A stretch of 15,694 nucleotides of DNA from Bacteroidota bacterium. Its GTDB lineage: Bacteria > Bacteroidota > Bacteroidia > Chitinophagales > Chitinophagaceae. The stretch covers positions 1-15,694 of the forward strand of contig JAFDXS010000008.1 of assembly GCA_018267795.1 (NCBI GenBank), read 5' to 3'. Shown here piece by piece: positions 14,211 through 15,694 of this stretch. Numbering within the stretch: the stretch's first letter is position 1; every line of letters begins with the position of its first letter. The notes beneath the pieces are model-generated. The model saw nothing but the letters and a program-made list of their open reading frames with translations, ran no database searches and was not told the DNA's origin. The position numbers and the translations under genes are program-made.

Positions 14211-14561
14211 ATGGATAATACAAGAGTATATAGAATGTCTTTTGCCAGTGTTTATCCACTATATATACAAAAAGCAGAGAAAAAGGGGCGCAGCAAAGAA
14301 GAGGTAGATACTATCATTTTTTGGCTGACAGGATACGATAAACAAACATTGCAACAACAGATTGATAAGAAAAGTGATCTTGAAACTTTTTTTGCCGAGG
14401 CGCCAGTATTGAATCCGAATGTATCAAAAATTACAGGAGTCATTTGCGGATATCGAGTAGAAGAAATAGAAGACCCGCTCATGCAAAAAGTTCGCTATTT
14501 AGATAAGCTGGTAGATGAACTAGCGAAAGGAAAGGCAATAGAGAAGATTTTGAGAAAGTAA
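14211..14561 (+). CDS. DUF2200 family protein
   Basis: A 116-residue cytosolic protein matching the DUF2200 family over its full length. Recognised segments are RMSFASVYPLYIQKAEKKGR near the N-terminus, IIFWLTGYD (about 35-43), ETFFAEAPVLNPN, the very conserved ITGVICGYRVEEIEDPLMQK (about 73-92), and the ending YLDKLVDELAKGKAIEKIL. Length agrees with the family norm of about 110-120 residues. No enzymatic motif is evident and the function is unknown; family members are widely scattered among bacteria, often as single genes, as here. The start is supported by the -7 box 17 bases upstream. It is followed by an unusual pair of overlapping hairpins (14588-14642) in place of a classic terminator. 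Confidence 0.92.
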   Translation: MDNTRVYRMSFASVYPLYIQKAEKKGRSKEEVDTIIFWLTGYDKQTLQQQIDKKSDLETFFAEAPVLNPNVSKITGVICGYRVEEIEDPLMQKVRYLDKLVDELAKGKAIEKILRK

Positions 14562-14587
14562 GGTTCCGGTTAATTCTAATCCTTATA

Positions 14588-14642
14588 CTTCGCTATGTCG
14601 GAGAAATTAAAATAGCGAAGGGCTTCTTATGGGAGCCCTTCG
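14588..14642 (+). terminator. Two overlapping alternative hairpins after the DUF2200 gene
   Basis: CTTCGCTAT (14588-14596) can pair with ATAGCGAAG (14612-14620), while the overlapping CGAAGGGCT (14616-14624) can pair with AGCCCTTCG (14634-14642). Each stem is 9 perfect base pairs and they exclude each other. The second is the relative of the stem-loop at 12004-12034. It is followed by an A-rich, not T-rich, stretch on the plus strand; on the minus strand the first stem precedes no T tract either. Its role as terminator is therefore doubtful. Confidence 0.45.
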
Positions 14643-14677
14643 GTGAATAAAAAATTTATCTGGCTGCGCTTTAAAAC

Positions 14678-15694
14678 TCAACAACCATAGGGGGCAAAAC
14701 TGACAATACTGTTTACTGCTTTGCCATTGATCATAGCAGGCTTCCAGTTGGGCGCATTAGTAATTACCTTGTCCATAATATTATTCAATAGAGGATTTGC
14801 GTCTAAAAGAGGGTCCCACTGCATTTTATCTCCCTGTGTCCTTAAATAAGGCTTGACATAACGAACATCAAAGTTGACAACTTTTCCTTCTTTGCTGATA
14901 ACAACACTTACTACATTTATACCTGCCAGGCTATCGGCTGTGTTTCTGCAAAGTGCATGGAATTGTTCTTTTAGATAGTCGATGTAGGCCTGCTGATCTT
15001 TGCTGTTGGTGGCGGGAGTCTTTAAATATTCATTTTGATAAACGGGCTCACCATTCATGTTATAGATAATCTGTTTTTTGCCAGCGTTTGCAGAGGCAAG
15101 TGCAGGTCGCTTTTTTTCTGCGTCATAAAATAAAGTGTCGGTTTGACGCCAGGCAAATGTATTGCCTTTGTAGGTGGTTACATTTTCCTGCGAAATTGTT
15201 CTTGCCATAAGCACAGTACATGCGAATAATGCCGGGATAAGAAGGAGGTACTTCCATATGCCGGGCTTGCGGTTTTGATTTTTTGTAAGCATATTGATCC
15301 TGTTTTTGATAGGTGAGAAATAAAAAGAATGAGCAATGCCCGGGACGCCACTGAGCATTGTTTGCTGCAAAAGGAAGTGTCCGTATGCATAAGCATCTTT
15401 TTGTGCGGCGATATGATCTGCTTCGTATTCATGCTGCAGTTGCAACAAGTAGCGATAGCGCCAGACAAGTGGATGAAACCAAAACACAATACATACAAGC
15501 TGCATAGCGAGCAGATCGAGCCAATGCTTTTTGTAGCTGTGAGCGGCTTCATGAAGAATGATATATTCGAGCTCTGCATGAGGGTAAGCGTTGATATCGC
15601 TAATAAATATCCAATGCATAAAAGAATATGGTGCATGTTCTTTGCCAGTAACAATTACTTTATGGCCAGCAATAATCTGATAGGGACGGGAGAG
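14678..15694 (-). CDS. M56 (BlaR1-type) zinc peptidase with TonB-like C-terminal domain, N-terminus cut by window edge
   Basis: The reading frame is open to the right edge (338 codons seen plus stop), so internal Met codons such as 15617-15619 are not the true start; the missing part should hold the first membrane helices. The visible protein begins with a segment reading KEHAPYSFMHWIFIS, then the zinc motif HEAAH (15539-15553) and the further acidic ligand region QHEYEADHIAAQ, as in BlaR1/MecR1 sensor proteases. A membrane helix (LVCIVFWFHPLVW) follows the zinc site, and another (KYLLLIPALFACTVLMA) leads into the periplasm. The last about 90 residues, with VSVVISKEGKVVNFDVRY and WKPAMINGKAVNSIVSF, resemble a TonB C-terminal domain. 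In related systems a BlaI-type repressor gene lies next to it; here it would be beyond the right edge. Confidence 0.9.
   Translation of the reverse strand, partial: LSRPYQIIAGHKVIVTGKEHAPYSFMHWIFISDINAYPHAELEYIILHEAAHSYKKHWLDLLAMQLVCIVFWFHPLVWRYRYLLQLQHEYEADHIAAQKDAYAYGHFLLQQTMLSGVPGIAHSFYFSPIKNRINMLTKNQNRKPGIWKYLLLIPALFACTVLMARTISQENVTTYKGNTFAWRQTDTLFYDAEKKRPALASANAGKKQIIYNMNGEPVYQNEYLKTPATNSKDQQAYIDYLKEQFHALCRNTADSLAGINVVSVVISKEGKVVNFDVRYVKPYLRTQGDKMQWDPLLDANPLLNNIMDKVITNAPNWKPAMINGKAVNSIVSFAPYGC

Overview
The window looks like chromosomal DNA of a Bacteroidota species, most likely near the Chitinophagaceae/Sphingobacteriia. Evidence: at least seven genes are preceded by the Bacteroidota -7 element TAnnTTTG rather than an E. 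coli type promoter, Shine-Dalgarno sequences are essentially absent, and the gene set fits the phylum (FAS1 secreted protein, RecQ with a long C-terminal extension, RicT with a Cys-rich N-terminus, M56 peptidase fused to a TonB-like C-terminus). No rRNA, tRNA, transposase, phage gene or CRISPR array was found.

Layout. 1-2821 (minus strand): the 5' part of an L-serine dehydratase gene (cut by the window edge), a secreted fasciclin-domain protein, and the membrane protease SppA; two clean hairpin/T-tract terminators separate them. 2957-4137 (plus): folK (folate synthesis) and a deoxynucleoside kinase (dNTP salvage), each with its own -7 box very close to the start codon; folK is divergent from sppA. 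4242-4781: a small Cys-rich lipoprotein convergent with an 89-residue hypothetical protein. 5003-8661 (plus): recQ, then an OprB-type carbohydrate porin, each ending in a strong terminator. 8720-11565 (minus): ricT (PSP1 domain) downstream of holB (DNA polymerase III delta prime), a pairing also found in Bacillus.

11566-14640 is looser, accessory-looking DNA: a 538-bp gene-poor stretch with a direct repeat pair, several hairpins and helically phased C tracts; a secreted carboxypeptidase-regulatory-like domain protein; a 376-bp stretch that looks like eroded coding sequence; a class A FAD monooxygenase; and a DUF2200 protein. From 14678 to the right edge (minus) runs an M56/BlaR1-type zinc peptidase with a TonB-like C-terminal domain, truncated at its N-terminus by the window end.

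Most genes are independent housekeeping or envelope units, not one pathway. The functional pairs I can argue for are holB-ricT (conserved neighbourhood) and folK-dNK (adjacent, both nucleotide/cofactor metabolism). I did not find a convincing new multi-gene system. The least explained material is the non-coding DNA at 11566-12103, 12563-12938 and 14588-14642. Start codons for the kinase, the porin and the carboxypeptidase-like protein were moved downstream of the longest possible ORF starts, because the longer versions overlap a promoter element or a strong hairpin.
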